Positions 55,789-64,000 of a DNA stretch of 64,000 nucleotides are shown here, piece after piece; position 1 is the stretch's first letter; every line of letters begins with the position of its first letter. Origin of the DNA: Dactylonectria macrodidyma (Eukaryota > Ascomycota > Sordariomycetes > Hypocreales > Nectriaceae); contig JAGMUV010000001.1 in NCBI GenBank assembly GCA_020744425.1, positions 7,130,001 to 7,194,000 on the forward strand. The letters run 5' to 3'. Under the pieces are notes generated by a model that was given only the letters and a program-made list of their open reading frames with translations, had not been told where the DNA came from and ran no database searches. Made by a program: the position numbers and the translations under genes.

Positions 55789-55872
55789 CGTGTTAGCCAT
55801 TAATGCTTACATTATCCGCACGGGTCCTGTGAAATTTTATACGCACGGGTACCCGTGCGCCTATTGGGTCCC
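55789..55872 (-). repeat. MULE right TIR
   Basis: Reverse complement of 41487-41570 with transition differences; holds the palindrome GCACGGGTACCCGTGC. Confidence 0.85.
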
Positions 55873-55881
55873 GGAGCTAGC

Positions 55882-56899
55882 CCGTATTAGTAAGCAATAG
55901 AGAGCTTGACCTCCCTAACCTCAAGGGGCGGGAGCTACAGTTAATAGATACACAATACACACACATGTTCGAAGTCATTAAATGGTCACATGAGCTATTC
56001 AACAGTAACATACAGTTTCCAAGCTAACACAAAGTTTCTGAACCAACCTCAGAACAAGGTTAGTAAGCAGTTTGTCTCACAATGCCAGCAGGTAATAATA
56101 AAAATGATTTGACCGCCTGAAAATAATTTTTCCTTTCGCATCCAAGCTTCGTTCCTCAAGGCACAGGAGACGCAAACCGCTAGTGGTTTGCCCTAAAGGA
56201 GCCTTGAGGAATGAAACGTCTTTATACCTTTGAGAGGACGGATTTCCACCCTGGTCGGAATTACTTCGGTATTACTTCGGTATTACTTCGGATTTATAAA
56301 CCTTTATACATTTCTAGTAACCTAGGGCCGAAAGGTGGGGCTGTGGCTCCGGAAATATCCATGCCCACATACTCTTTAGAGTTAGGGTCCCGAGCAGGTG
56401 ACTCATGAAAACCTTTACAGTGGAGACGTGCACCTTAGCTAGATTTTAACAATCAACGAGAATGTAGCACAAATAGTTACCAGTCACAGTCATCTGTATC
56501 AGCCTACTCAGTCTGTAGGCTACGATACAGCGGTGACACGACTAAAGCCGTGCTGACGACTGCGCAGAAGCCACACGGCTGCCAAAAGCACAGCTGTGAA
56601 CTGCTGCAGACAGCTGGTCACAGCACGACCAAAAGCGAGAAGAAATTCCGCAGCCCCGAAATTTCACTTCAGCACTAATGGTCCACCGTACTTGCTAATG
56701 TTCGCGAAGTGGGCTGGCCGATGCTTGTCTGACAAAAATCCCGTCTGACAGCCTCAGATCTCACGAACAGAATAAAATTCACTGGCTGGAGGCTCGCAGA
56801 TCCCGGTATTAAACCAAGTTCCTTACTGCCCGACTCACGACTTTCGGTGCGAAAAGGAGCAGTCTTGGGAAATCCTAGGCTAAACGGGTTGGTTACATC
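55882..56899. other. Intergenic with repeat end and short tandem repeats
   Basis: 55900-55966 repeats the LTR-like end seen at 26455-26530 in the opposite direction (AACCTCAAGGGGCGGGAGCT and TACACAATACACACACA). Near 56256-56290 there are three 12-bp units of GGTATTACTTCG. A hairpin lies at 56152-56211. No gene supported. Confidence 0.5.
56152..56211. other. Strong hairpin
   Basis: TTCCTCAAGGC (56152-56162) pairs with GCCTTGAGGAA (56201-56211), and inside it GCAAACC pairs with GGTTTGC. It may be the centre or end of a foldback element or a structured transcript. Confidence 0.5.
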
Positions 56900-58780
56900 T
56901 TGCCCTACCAATACGAAGCCCTTGCGGCAATCCGACTGCTCAGTCTCCGACGGCGACGAGATGGCTTCTTTGAAGGCCATCTACGCAATTTTTGTCTCGG
57001 TTCATCCGAATGTCCACCTTTCATCACTCTTTCCTATGCCTGGGGAGAGCCAATTTATTCGCGCTCAATCTTGATAGATGGCCATACCATTCCGGTCCTT
57101 GATAGCGTTTACCCGATTTTGGAGTATATTTCCGAAAGTAGACGCCTCCGCGCCGAATGGATCTGGGTTGACTCAATATGCATCAATCAAGACGACGATG
57201 ACGAAAAATCCACCCAGGTCGCCCTCATGGGGAGGATATACAGCGCCTCGACCAAAACCGTCATCTGGCTGGGAACCGGTAGCAGGGAGTCGGATTTGGC
57301 GATGGCGTTTCTGGAAGAGTTGTCAGCGTGGAGACACAAGCTTTATAGACGATATGAGGAGGGCAAAGGGAGGGAGGTACCGCCAAAGTTGTGGGATTCC
57401 TCGAAGTGGAGACATCTGGAGGGTTTACTCCAAGCGCCGTGGTGGAAGCGGGTGTGGACGTTACAGGAGTGCGTCATCCCAGGCCAACTAGAATTCGCCT
57501 GCGGACAGCGACACATTTCCGACGCAGGCTTCCATCGTGGCATATATGCCATATGGCTCTGTGATCCGCCTGAAAGTCTTTTGGCCGGCTCCGCGTGGTC
57601 AGCGGCGTGGAATCGCCGCAGACTGATGCAATGGGGATTGCAGAAGAGCATGGGCCTAGTTTCGCTGATGGCATACACTGCTGATTTCGAATTTTCAGAC
57701 CCTAGGGATAGAATTTATTCCCTTCTCGGTCTCGCACGCGAATCGGATCGACAGATGGTTGGCCGTCCGACTTACGGCACGGACGATACTGTAGAGAAGG
57801 TCTACACGAAGTTTGTCCTCGACTTCATCCAATCATACCAGAGTTTGGATATTATTTGTTTTGTGCAGCTATTCCGAAGGCCAACCGATTGCCACGAGCC
57901 AAATGAGAGCCTATGGCCATCTTGGGTACCGGACTGGAGGGTCCAGCTTCTGCCATTCGTCACCCCCTTGATGGCCAGCCAGTCTGGAGGTCCCATCGGA
58001 AACTTCCGGCCAGTGCACCACAGCGCGATGGTAACTAGCCCAATATACCGAGCGTCAGGTGATTCAAGGCCCGAGGTCGAACACGTTGCGCATTTGCGAC
58101 GGCTTTCTTGCTCGGGGCTGTTGGTGGGTGTGATTTCCGGCTCGGGGCGCAGCGACAGGGCACATACCGATGTAGATTCGCGCGTGGCCTCCGCTCACAG
58201 CCCTCACTGGAATCATTCGCACCTCGACATCATCAATGAACTTATCAGCTGTCTTGTCCTGGATTCTGAGGATCGGTATCTCTCCCGGAGAGCTCCGATC
58301 GCCATCTACAAGGAAGAATTTCTGGACCTCATTTCCGTGCCGCCATGTGAGATATCCTCGGCATCCAAGCCCTGTCAGCTAGCCCGCAAGTGGTACGAAG
58401 CCAACAAGTCTTTCGCTCTTCACAACACGACAGTAGGGGATGTCTGCGAGCGCCCACGAATCGGACGCCGCCCAACGCGTCTGGCCCCTCACTTATCCGA
58501 CTTAGAGTCTGGCTTCGCGTCGCGGTTGCTAGATACAGTGACGCCACAAAAAATGAACCTCGCCCTTATGATGACTGTAGACGGACATCTGGGGATGGCG
58601 CCCGCTACGGCTAGTGGGGGAGATGTTATCTGTGTGCTTTTGGGATGCAGCGTTCCCGTTGTTCTAAGGAAGCATGAAAGCGACGTGTATGAGGTTTGCG
58701 GGGAGGCGTATGTGCAAGGCTATATGAATGGGGAAGTATTCGAGATGGGTCGCAAAGTTCAACGGTTTGATCTTCGTTAG
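56900..58780 (+). CDS. HET-domain (heterokaryon incompatibility) protein
   Basis: Open frame of 626 codons. The HET domain (PF06985) is complete in its three blocks: FITLSYAWGEP (residues ~41-51), WIWVDSICINQDDDDEKSTQ with GRIYSASTKTVIWLG, and RVWTLQECVIPGQLEFACG. A C-terminal GDVICVLLGCSVPVVLR and YEVCGEAYVQGYMNGE pair is typical of long Pezizomycotina HET proteins. HET domains trigger incompatibility or immunity-like cell death on fusion of unlike strains; the partner is unknown. No ATG opens the frame: it begins after a TAG at ~56880 as AKRVGYILPYQYEALA. Either a 5' exon ends at that CCTAG, or the start codon is lost (an ATC stands just before LPYQYEALA). The rest is intact. Confidence 0.85.
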   Translation: MPYQYEALAAIRLLSLRRRRDGFFEGHLRNFCLGSSECPPFITLSYAWGEPIYSRSILIDGHTIPVLDSVYPILEYISESRRLRAEWIWVDSICINQDDDDEKSTQVALMGRIYSASTKTVIWLGTGSRESDLAMAFLEELSAWRHKLYRRYEEGKGREVPPKLWDSSKWRHLEGLLQAPWWKRVWTLQECVIPGQLEFACGQRHISDAGFHRGIYAIWLCDPPESLLAGSAWSAAWNRRRLMQWGLQKSMGLVSLMAYTADFEFSDPRDRIYSLLGLARESDRQMVGRPTYGTDDTVEKVYTKFVLDFIQSYQSLDIICFVQLFRRPTDCHEPNESLWPSWVPDWRVQLLPFVTPLMASQSGGPIGNFRPVHHSAMVTSPIYRASGDSRPEVEHVAHLRRLSCSGLLVGVISGSGRSDRAHTDVDSRVASAHSPHWNHSHLDIINELISCLVLDSEDRYLSRRAPIAIYKEEFLDLISVPPCEISSASKPCQLARKWYEANKSFALHNTTVGDVCERPRIGRRPTRLAPHLSDLESGFASRLLDTVTPQKMNLALMMTVDGHLGMAPATASGGDVICVLLGCSVPVVLRKHESDVYEVCGEAYVQGYMNGEVFEMGRKVQRFDLR

Positions 58781-61700
58781 AACGAGTCCCAACTTATTAG
58801 TAATTTACTGTGGCGATGGAGCATCGCCGTTCGAAGCTTCAGGCCGGTATCCAGTCCTAGCTCTTCACAATGGTATATAATACAGCTGACTGCTGAGGAT
58901 TCATGGCTGGACCAAGGAAGCAAAGACGCAGAACAAAGAGGTCAGGCGAGCTGCGATCTAGGGATTTTGCAATCTTATACTAATTGTTAATTATACTTAG
59001 CGAAGTTAAATCCAATATACTAACTTAATCTATAATTATAATCGTCTTTTTAGACTATAACTTTTTAATATGAGTGCTTACTATAAGTATATAAATCTTA
59101 GAAATTAAAATACTTAAAAAGGTATAGTAAGTATTTTTATTTCCATCGTGAAGGCGGGAAATGATATATTCAAGGCTTATTAGTGCTGTAGCCGCATGAG
59201 AATGACTTGAAAACTGGGAAGGTGGGAGGTGAAATCGAGTCTTGACTGCGTGAGAGATGACGAGCTACTTGCAGAGGCGAGCAATTGACTCCCGTGAGGC
59301 AGTTGCAGGAGAAGAACTCCTCAGTGAGCCCTCCAATGCGGGGGAGCCTATTCTGCAGTGTGGTCACCACGTGAGGCAACCCCAATAAAACTATCCCCTC
59401 AAAAAACCACAAAACAGTTCCATGCGTAATGTGTGATTATGGTGAGCACCTTAGTTCGAGCTCTCTAATTTTAAAGACAATCCCGCACGAGAAATCTCAA
59501 CAGATGTCCCGAGTAAGGTCCCCGGCATCTTCAGATCCCTCATATAACACGAAATACCTAGTCCTGGCCTGGAGATAGTACGAGAAAGTTTGTAATATCC
59601 TATACCCCATAGGGATGAAAAGAGATCTCTAATGCGATCATCAAGATCGCCGGAAAAGTCTCATAAGACTAGGCACATCACAAGAGATTCCTGGTATAGC
59701 ACTAACCTTAAGATGCAGCACCTCTATTTCTCTGATCAATAGAGTACGTAGAAGTGGTCAACGGATCCCTGACTACAACTAACGCGACTTGCATGCAGAG
59801 GAACCATAGGTGTTGCCCTTGGTATGAGCGCCCGGTGCCTCGTGCATACGCCTCCAGAGCTGAGGCACCGATCAATGATCACTAACTCTTGTCGTGTCGG
59901 TCTGGCGGGCCAACAGCACGGAGAGACCGACGGGTCAGTCTACGCTCATCCGTCTCAGCCCAGCCAATTGGCAGCAATGCCTGATGCTCCTTGCTTTTTC
60001 ATAGGTCGCACGCGCAGTCATTATCCCACCCTGCGGCTCGAGTTCCTTACTGGCGACTTCCTTCAGCTCATCGCGAGTATCCACGGCTGACTGGATGGGC
60101 ATATGCCGGATAGTCGGGTTGCCTAGGAGTCCCACAGCAGCTGGGATTGAATTTTGAAAGCGAAGGAGGTCAGGCAGGAGGAGTCTAACTATCTCCGTGA
60201 TCCGCTGTACTGGTAACTGTTGCCACCCAAGTGTTGCCCGCAATGCATCTACCTCAGCCTCCCTCGCTAAATGATGACCACATAAGGCGTAATTTTCCCC
60301 GGCAGATACGAAGACATGTGCAGTTTATCAATATCAGTTCGTCATCTGTGTGAAATGCTGTAGCATGTCGTTGGGAAACTGTAACCTCGGATGAAGTTGG
60401 AATCACTAGCCGGGTGTGCTGCAGGGATATCGAGAGGCCTATTAGGAGTGGAGAGTCAATTGCGTAACATGAGGAGGGTGAGTGGAGATGTATTAAGAAA
60501 AAAGGACAACGAAACCTGTGTAGGATACGCGTGGGTCGATTCTGATCTCGAACTATGTAGCTGTTGTTAAACCTGGGCTTGCGTCTCTTACCAAGGCTAC
60601 AGGAAGTCGGAGTGATGTATAACAGTCCATGTAAGAGAGACCTGACGAGGAGTCGAAGAGCATGCCTGGGCAGCGAAGCGAGGTTCAGACTTGTTAACGT
60701 AGAATTATGCTACTATTGGTTATAGGGCAAGTTGAGTGATTGATTTGAAACTTAAGAATGGTCCAGCTACAGCTGTGACGCAAATCACCCTTATGTACTG
60801 CTACATCTCCTGACCTTGCGGGTAAATCAGGTGGTGGTTGGAGAATGCTGAAGGACCCCTTTGGGGGTCCTGCCTCAGGACTTGTGGAGAGCCTTTGGCA
60901 CTCCGACCATGTCAGCACGGGCCGATCATCTTCCCGGAGAGGGGTCTCGGAGTGCGACCCTGACACGGAGCCAGCCGTCAACGGGCCGAGGGAGGAATGG
61001 AGGCCTTGCCGGAACCTTCCCATAGCTACGATCGCGTTTGCGAAATTGCACAGGATGACTAGAATAAGTAAATAGCAAGTGGTGAGTGAGCGAGGAGACG
61101 AAGAGATCGTAGTGCCGGCCCACCACCACCATCTCCGCAGATGGGACGCGGTTAAAAAGGACTCATTGGCACTTGAAGGGGCAGTCATCCAGGTGGAGCT
61201 TTCAGTAGGTGGGAGGCAACACAGTCCAGAGTGGTGGCACATGAACAATCACGTACAGAGCTCCATTGTACACGAGCCAAAACAGCTGAGAGCCAAGAGC
61301 CTGAATCCTCATGAGTCGGCGAGGCGGGGAAAAGACATGTTTGGAGGAAGCGGGCCAGGAAAATGGCAGGCTGCTCTAATATCCGACTTTCCCCGACTGC
61401 CGCCAAATGCCACATAATAGCGGGGAACATTTAAAGCGGCTATGAGAATAGTCCCATCCATGTGGCATGGATGCCGTTTTGCCCTTCTTTGAGTGACATG
61501 ACCACATTAACAAAACCTTACACCGCTTGAACCACTGCTCGCTTGACGCAAATTTAACACAAAAATTTACGGTTGTCTTGCGACAGGTTGCTCGATAAGT
61601 GAAACTGCGCTCCGTACAGGAGAGGCAAGATCCCTGCAAGAGGTAGCTAAGCTCAAAGTATCCGTATACCTATGCAAAGAAGTGAAGGACCACGCTAACA

Positions 61701-61822
61701 TCCTACACCAAGTACACGGGTCAATTTCCTCTTGTGCTGCGTGACAGCTGGTCACCCTCTACGTTTCACGACCATACCGTTTTCAGCTGCATCTCAGTTT
61801 ATATTGGCGTGGGCTCGTCTCG
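58781..61822. other. Long gene-poor stretch
   Basis: About 3 kb with no supported gene. 58970-59145 is AT-rich repeat-like DNA. A minus frame at 59935-60243 and one at 60694-61248 (with a hydrophobic LLILVILCNFANAIVAMG) are open but lack domains and have skewed composition. Nothing resembling tRNA was recognised. Confidence 0.45.
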
Positions 61823-63365
61823 ATGGCAGCACAAGACAACTCCGCGAGGACATTCAAGATCCTGCTTCTTGGCGACAGGAATGTAGGGAAGGTATGACGT
61901 GTTTGTGAGGATCAAATGTGTGACGACAAAGATCTCATAATATGTTAGTCTTCGCTTGCAAACTGGTGTCAATCTCAAGAATTTCGACCGGAGTATTGTC
62001 CGGGCTATACAGCATCGGCGCACCATTTCTTGTTGAACTCGGTAAAACGATCCTTTTCTTGCTGAGTATCTGAGCATCTGCTTATATAAACTCTTGCAGA
62101 ACTGTGGTCCTATACATTTCGAATTATGGGACATTCCCGGCGAAATTGACTCCCCAGATATTCAAGAAACATACGTCAAAGGCGCTGATGCCGCCGTATT
62201 GATGTTCGATTTGCAAAGCAGATCGACTCTGGATAGTATCCCTCGCTGGTACGGTAGGTCAGATGCATCTTACTGAAAACCGGCACCAAATTTCAGCTAA
62301 TATACATTCATAGAGAAAATCCAAACTTCTGCCGGAGGAGAATTGCCTATGGCTCTCTGCGGTAACAAGGTTGACCTCCCGTACCGCAGGTTGGGCCCAA
62401 AGTCGATCACATTTCACCGGGAAAAGGGCCTTTCTTACTTTGACATGTCGGTAAAATCAGAACTGAACTTAAGAAAACCTTTCATTTGGCTTGCAAGCAG
62501 AGTTTTGGACAGTCCATCTCTGGTATGATTTCCTCAGGCCATTATCTGTGGCTCGATTCTCATCAGGATTTGCTTTTAGGGACTCGTACAGGAAGAGACA
62601 GCAGCTCTATCTGTTGAGGCTGCTCCACATCTTGAGATTGAGCCTCTAAAGCCGACTATCAGTTTAAAGGATGAGGGCTCATCCACGCCCTTCCCTTCTA
62701 ACACGGCCGTTGAGTCTGGCATCCGGCGACGTCTAGAGCGCATGGTCGAGAGTCTCCAGCAGCACCCCAACATTCGAGTGACAGAGACAAAGATTAGTGC
62801 TTCAGCACCGCAGTCTGAGATTGATGAAGCTAAAAAATATGCCAACGGCCGCTTACCTAGCGGTGTGGAAGAGTTCTACAAGCAGGTCGGCTCTTTTCGT
62901 CTCGAATGGGAGCTTATTTCGCCTGAAATGGCTATAGGTGACATTCCCTTTACTGGCCACATTCGAATCCTCCCAATCCTCGAGATTTTCGGCGACAATT
63001 GGCGCGATATCACCTGGTTTCCTCTTCCGGATTATGTCGAGCCGACTCCGGATGATGAGTGGAGGCTCAGATTTCGCAACGTCTTACCATTTGATTTCTT
63101 TATTCCTGAGGCTTGCATGTGCTTTATTCAAGAGCCCGCTGGAACGCCAGAAGACTACGTTGCCTATCACTACTTTGGCAAAGAACTTTATAAGACGCGC
63201 TATACGTTCGGAGACTATGTTGAGAGGCTTTTAGCATCGCATGGGTATTGGTATTGGATGGAGACTCTCTGCTCCGAGTCTGCGGATAGTGCTCAGGTGG
63301 ATTCATTCAGGGCTAATATGCCTAGAATATTTGCGGGTTATGATGACAGCCTATTTCAGCCATGA
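61823..63365 (+). CDS. Ran-like GTPase fused to a SMI1/KNR4 (SUKH) domain, five exons
   Basis: Predicted 436-aa protein. Exons 61823-61891, 61949-62041, 62100-62253, 62314-62522 and 62580-63365; introns of 57, 58, 60 and 57 bp, all GT-AG. Residues 1-175 follow Ran position by position: P-loop GDRNVGKSS (intron between K23 and S24), FELWDIPGE with D at 65, ALCGNKVDL, SITFHREKGLSYFDMSVKSE, and PFIWLASRVLDSPSL near the C-terminus of the G domain. Switch I is diverged (no Thr at 42) and the catalytic Gln69 position is Glu (DIPGE for DTAGQ). Residues ~250-400 form a SUKH domain: SEIDEAKKYANGRLPSGVEE, FYKQVGSFRLEW and following. A ~75-residue linker joins them. Nucleotide binding is plausible, GTP hydrolysis doubtful; SUKH proteins act in cell-wall signalling (Knr4) or as toxin immunity proteins in bacteria. 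The function is unknown. Confidence 0.8.
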
Positions 63366-63528
63366 TACCATTCGGAGAGGGCGGCAAGAAAACACCTCCG
63401 GAATGGGAGAACTTAGAACAGAAAAAGAGGATGAATGGCACAGACTTTGTTGTCACAGAATAAGTGAGCGAAGAAGGAAAAAACCTACTAGATATCTTTT
63501 ATTTATTTCCTGATTTGTTTAAAAAAAA

Positions 63529-64000
63529 TTATGAATGGCGGTCCCTGCGGTTAACCGTCGCCCTCAAAACGAGTCCACGTATGCGTCTGCCAACCTGTTC
63601 GTAGGCCTCGATTCGTGGCAAGCCTAGCAGAAACGTGCGAAAATTCCCTTCGTCATCAAGAAAGTGTACGGTGAGGCCGAGGAGGGAGGTGGACTTGCGG
63701 GACGTCCACGCGTCAAAGGAGACGTTAATGCGGCTAAGTGAGCGACCGAGAAGCTCAGTTACGACGCCTTTGTGACGATTGAAGGTCCGTACAATCCAGT
63801 CGCGCATTGTGTTATGGGTGGGGGAGACTTCCTGACCGCTGAAAGTGTAGAGGGTCGAATGAGGCTATGAAGGCGTTCATCACGGCTTGGTCCTTCTGTC
63901 GATGAGCATCCAGGTCAGCCATGTCGAGAGTGTTCGTTGTTTCTTCCTTCGGGGTGACATTAGCCTACCTCTATTGATGCGGTGGACGTCTTCCATGTGA
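63529..64000 (-). mobile_element. hAT transposase relic
   Basis: Minus frame from 63807 reads MRDWIVRTFNRHKGVVTELL then INVSFDAWTSRKSTSLLGLT and VHFLDDEGNFRTFLLGLPRI, the first catalytic region of hAT transposases, then diverges to a stop. Upstream, in another frame, VMNAFIASFDPLHFQR belongs to the same protein. Truncated and frameshifted, running to the window edge. It is a different lineage from the 13-15 kb relic. Confidence 0.7.

Larger units (their letters stand above)
41487..55872 (-). mobile_element. Mutator-like element (MULE) split by a Gypsy insertion
   Basis: Terminal inverted repeats of about 84 bp (GGGACCCAATAGGCGCACGG...) lie at 41487-41570 and 55789-55872, differing only by scattered transitions. 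They are flanked by a perfect 9-bp duplication GGAGCTAGC (41478-41486 and 55873-55881), the length typical of MULEs. Without the nested retrotransposon the element is ~2.88 kb, a normal MULE size, and encodes a MULE transposase on the minus strand. It is heavily RIPped and dead. Confidence 0.85.

Noticed and set aside
41487..55872. One giant 14-kb DNA transposon (Polinton or Starship-like)
   Set aside because: The internal LTR pair with its own CCTTC duplication shows it is a ~2.9-kb MULE plus a nested Gypsy element.
60694..61248. 184-codon minus ORF with a hydrophobic segment
   Set aside because: Low-complexity composition, an overlapping plus ORF, no domain or start context.
1..64000. CRISPR arrays, rRNA or tRNA genes
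   Set aside because: No spaced repeat array, rRNA signature or convincing tRNA was seen; the eukaryotic context makes CRISPR unlikely.

Overview
The window is nuclear DNA from a filamentous ascomycete (Pezizomycotina). The signs are short GT-AG introns of about 49-165 bp, Zn2Cys6 regulators, a HET-domain gene, MFS pumps, and AT-rich transposon graveyards whose in-frame stops (TAA/TAG/TGA) sit where Q, R or W is expected, the signature of repeat-induced point mutation (RIP). I place it no lower than that. It looks like an accessory compartment: islands of ordinary-GC genes between blocks of old and young mobile DNA.

Layout. 0.3-5.0 kb: a Zn2Cys6 regulator and a TRI12-like MFS pump, both on the minus strand. 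6.1-9.3 kb: a three-exon small secreted cysteine-rich protein, a small conserved protein, and a secreted ADP-ribosyltransferase of the heat-labile-enterotoxin type. 9.6-16.3 kb: a LINE tail, a decayed nucleoside-phosphorylase gene, and a RIP-degraded hAT element carrying a nested MITE. 16.9-18.1 kb: an F-box/ankyrin gene. 18.5-20 kb: two more transposase relics. 21.1-25.0 kb: an SDR oxidoreductase and a 14-TM type MFS transporter. 27.8-28.8 kb: a TRIM-like element with two identical 195-bp terminal repeats. 29.0-32.7 kb: a secreted beta-propeller protein, a zinc-finger regulator and a flavin reductase, possibly part of a metabolic cluster.

33.98-40.99 kb holds an apparently intact Ty3/Gypsy chromovirus on the minus strand, with identical 454-bp LTRs and a CTACC target duplication. 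It carries an additional spliced gene on the opposite strand that encodes a Zn2Cys6-like cluster plus a coiled coil. 41.49-55.87 kb is a nest: a Mutator-like element (about 84-bp TIRs, 9-bp target duplication) split by an 11.5-kb, heavily RIPped Ty3/Gypsy element (244-bp LTRs, CCTTC duplication).

56.9-58.8 kb carries a HET-domain gene without a visible ATG. 61.8-63.4 kb carries a five-exon gene that fuses a degenerate Ran-like GTPase to a SMI1/KNR4 (SUKH) domain. The window ends in another hAT relic.

The two strongest novelty candidates are the antisense Zn2Cys6-like gene inside the young retrotransposon and the Ran-SUKH fusion. All calls come from reading the sequence and from family knowledge; no database search was run.
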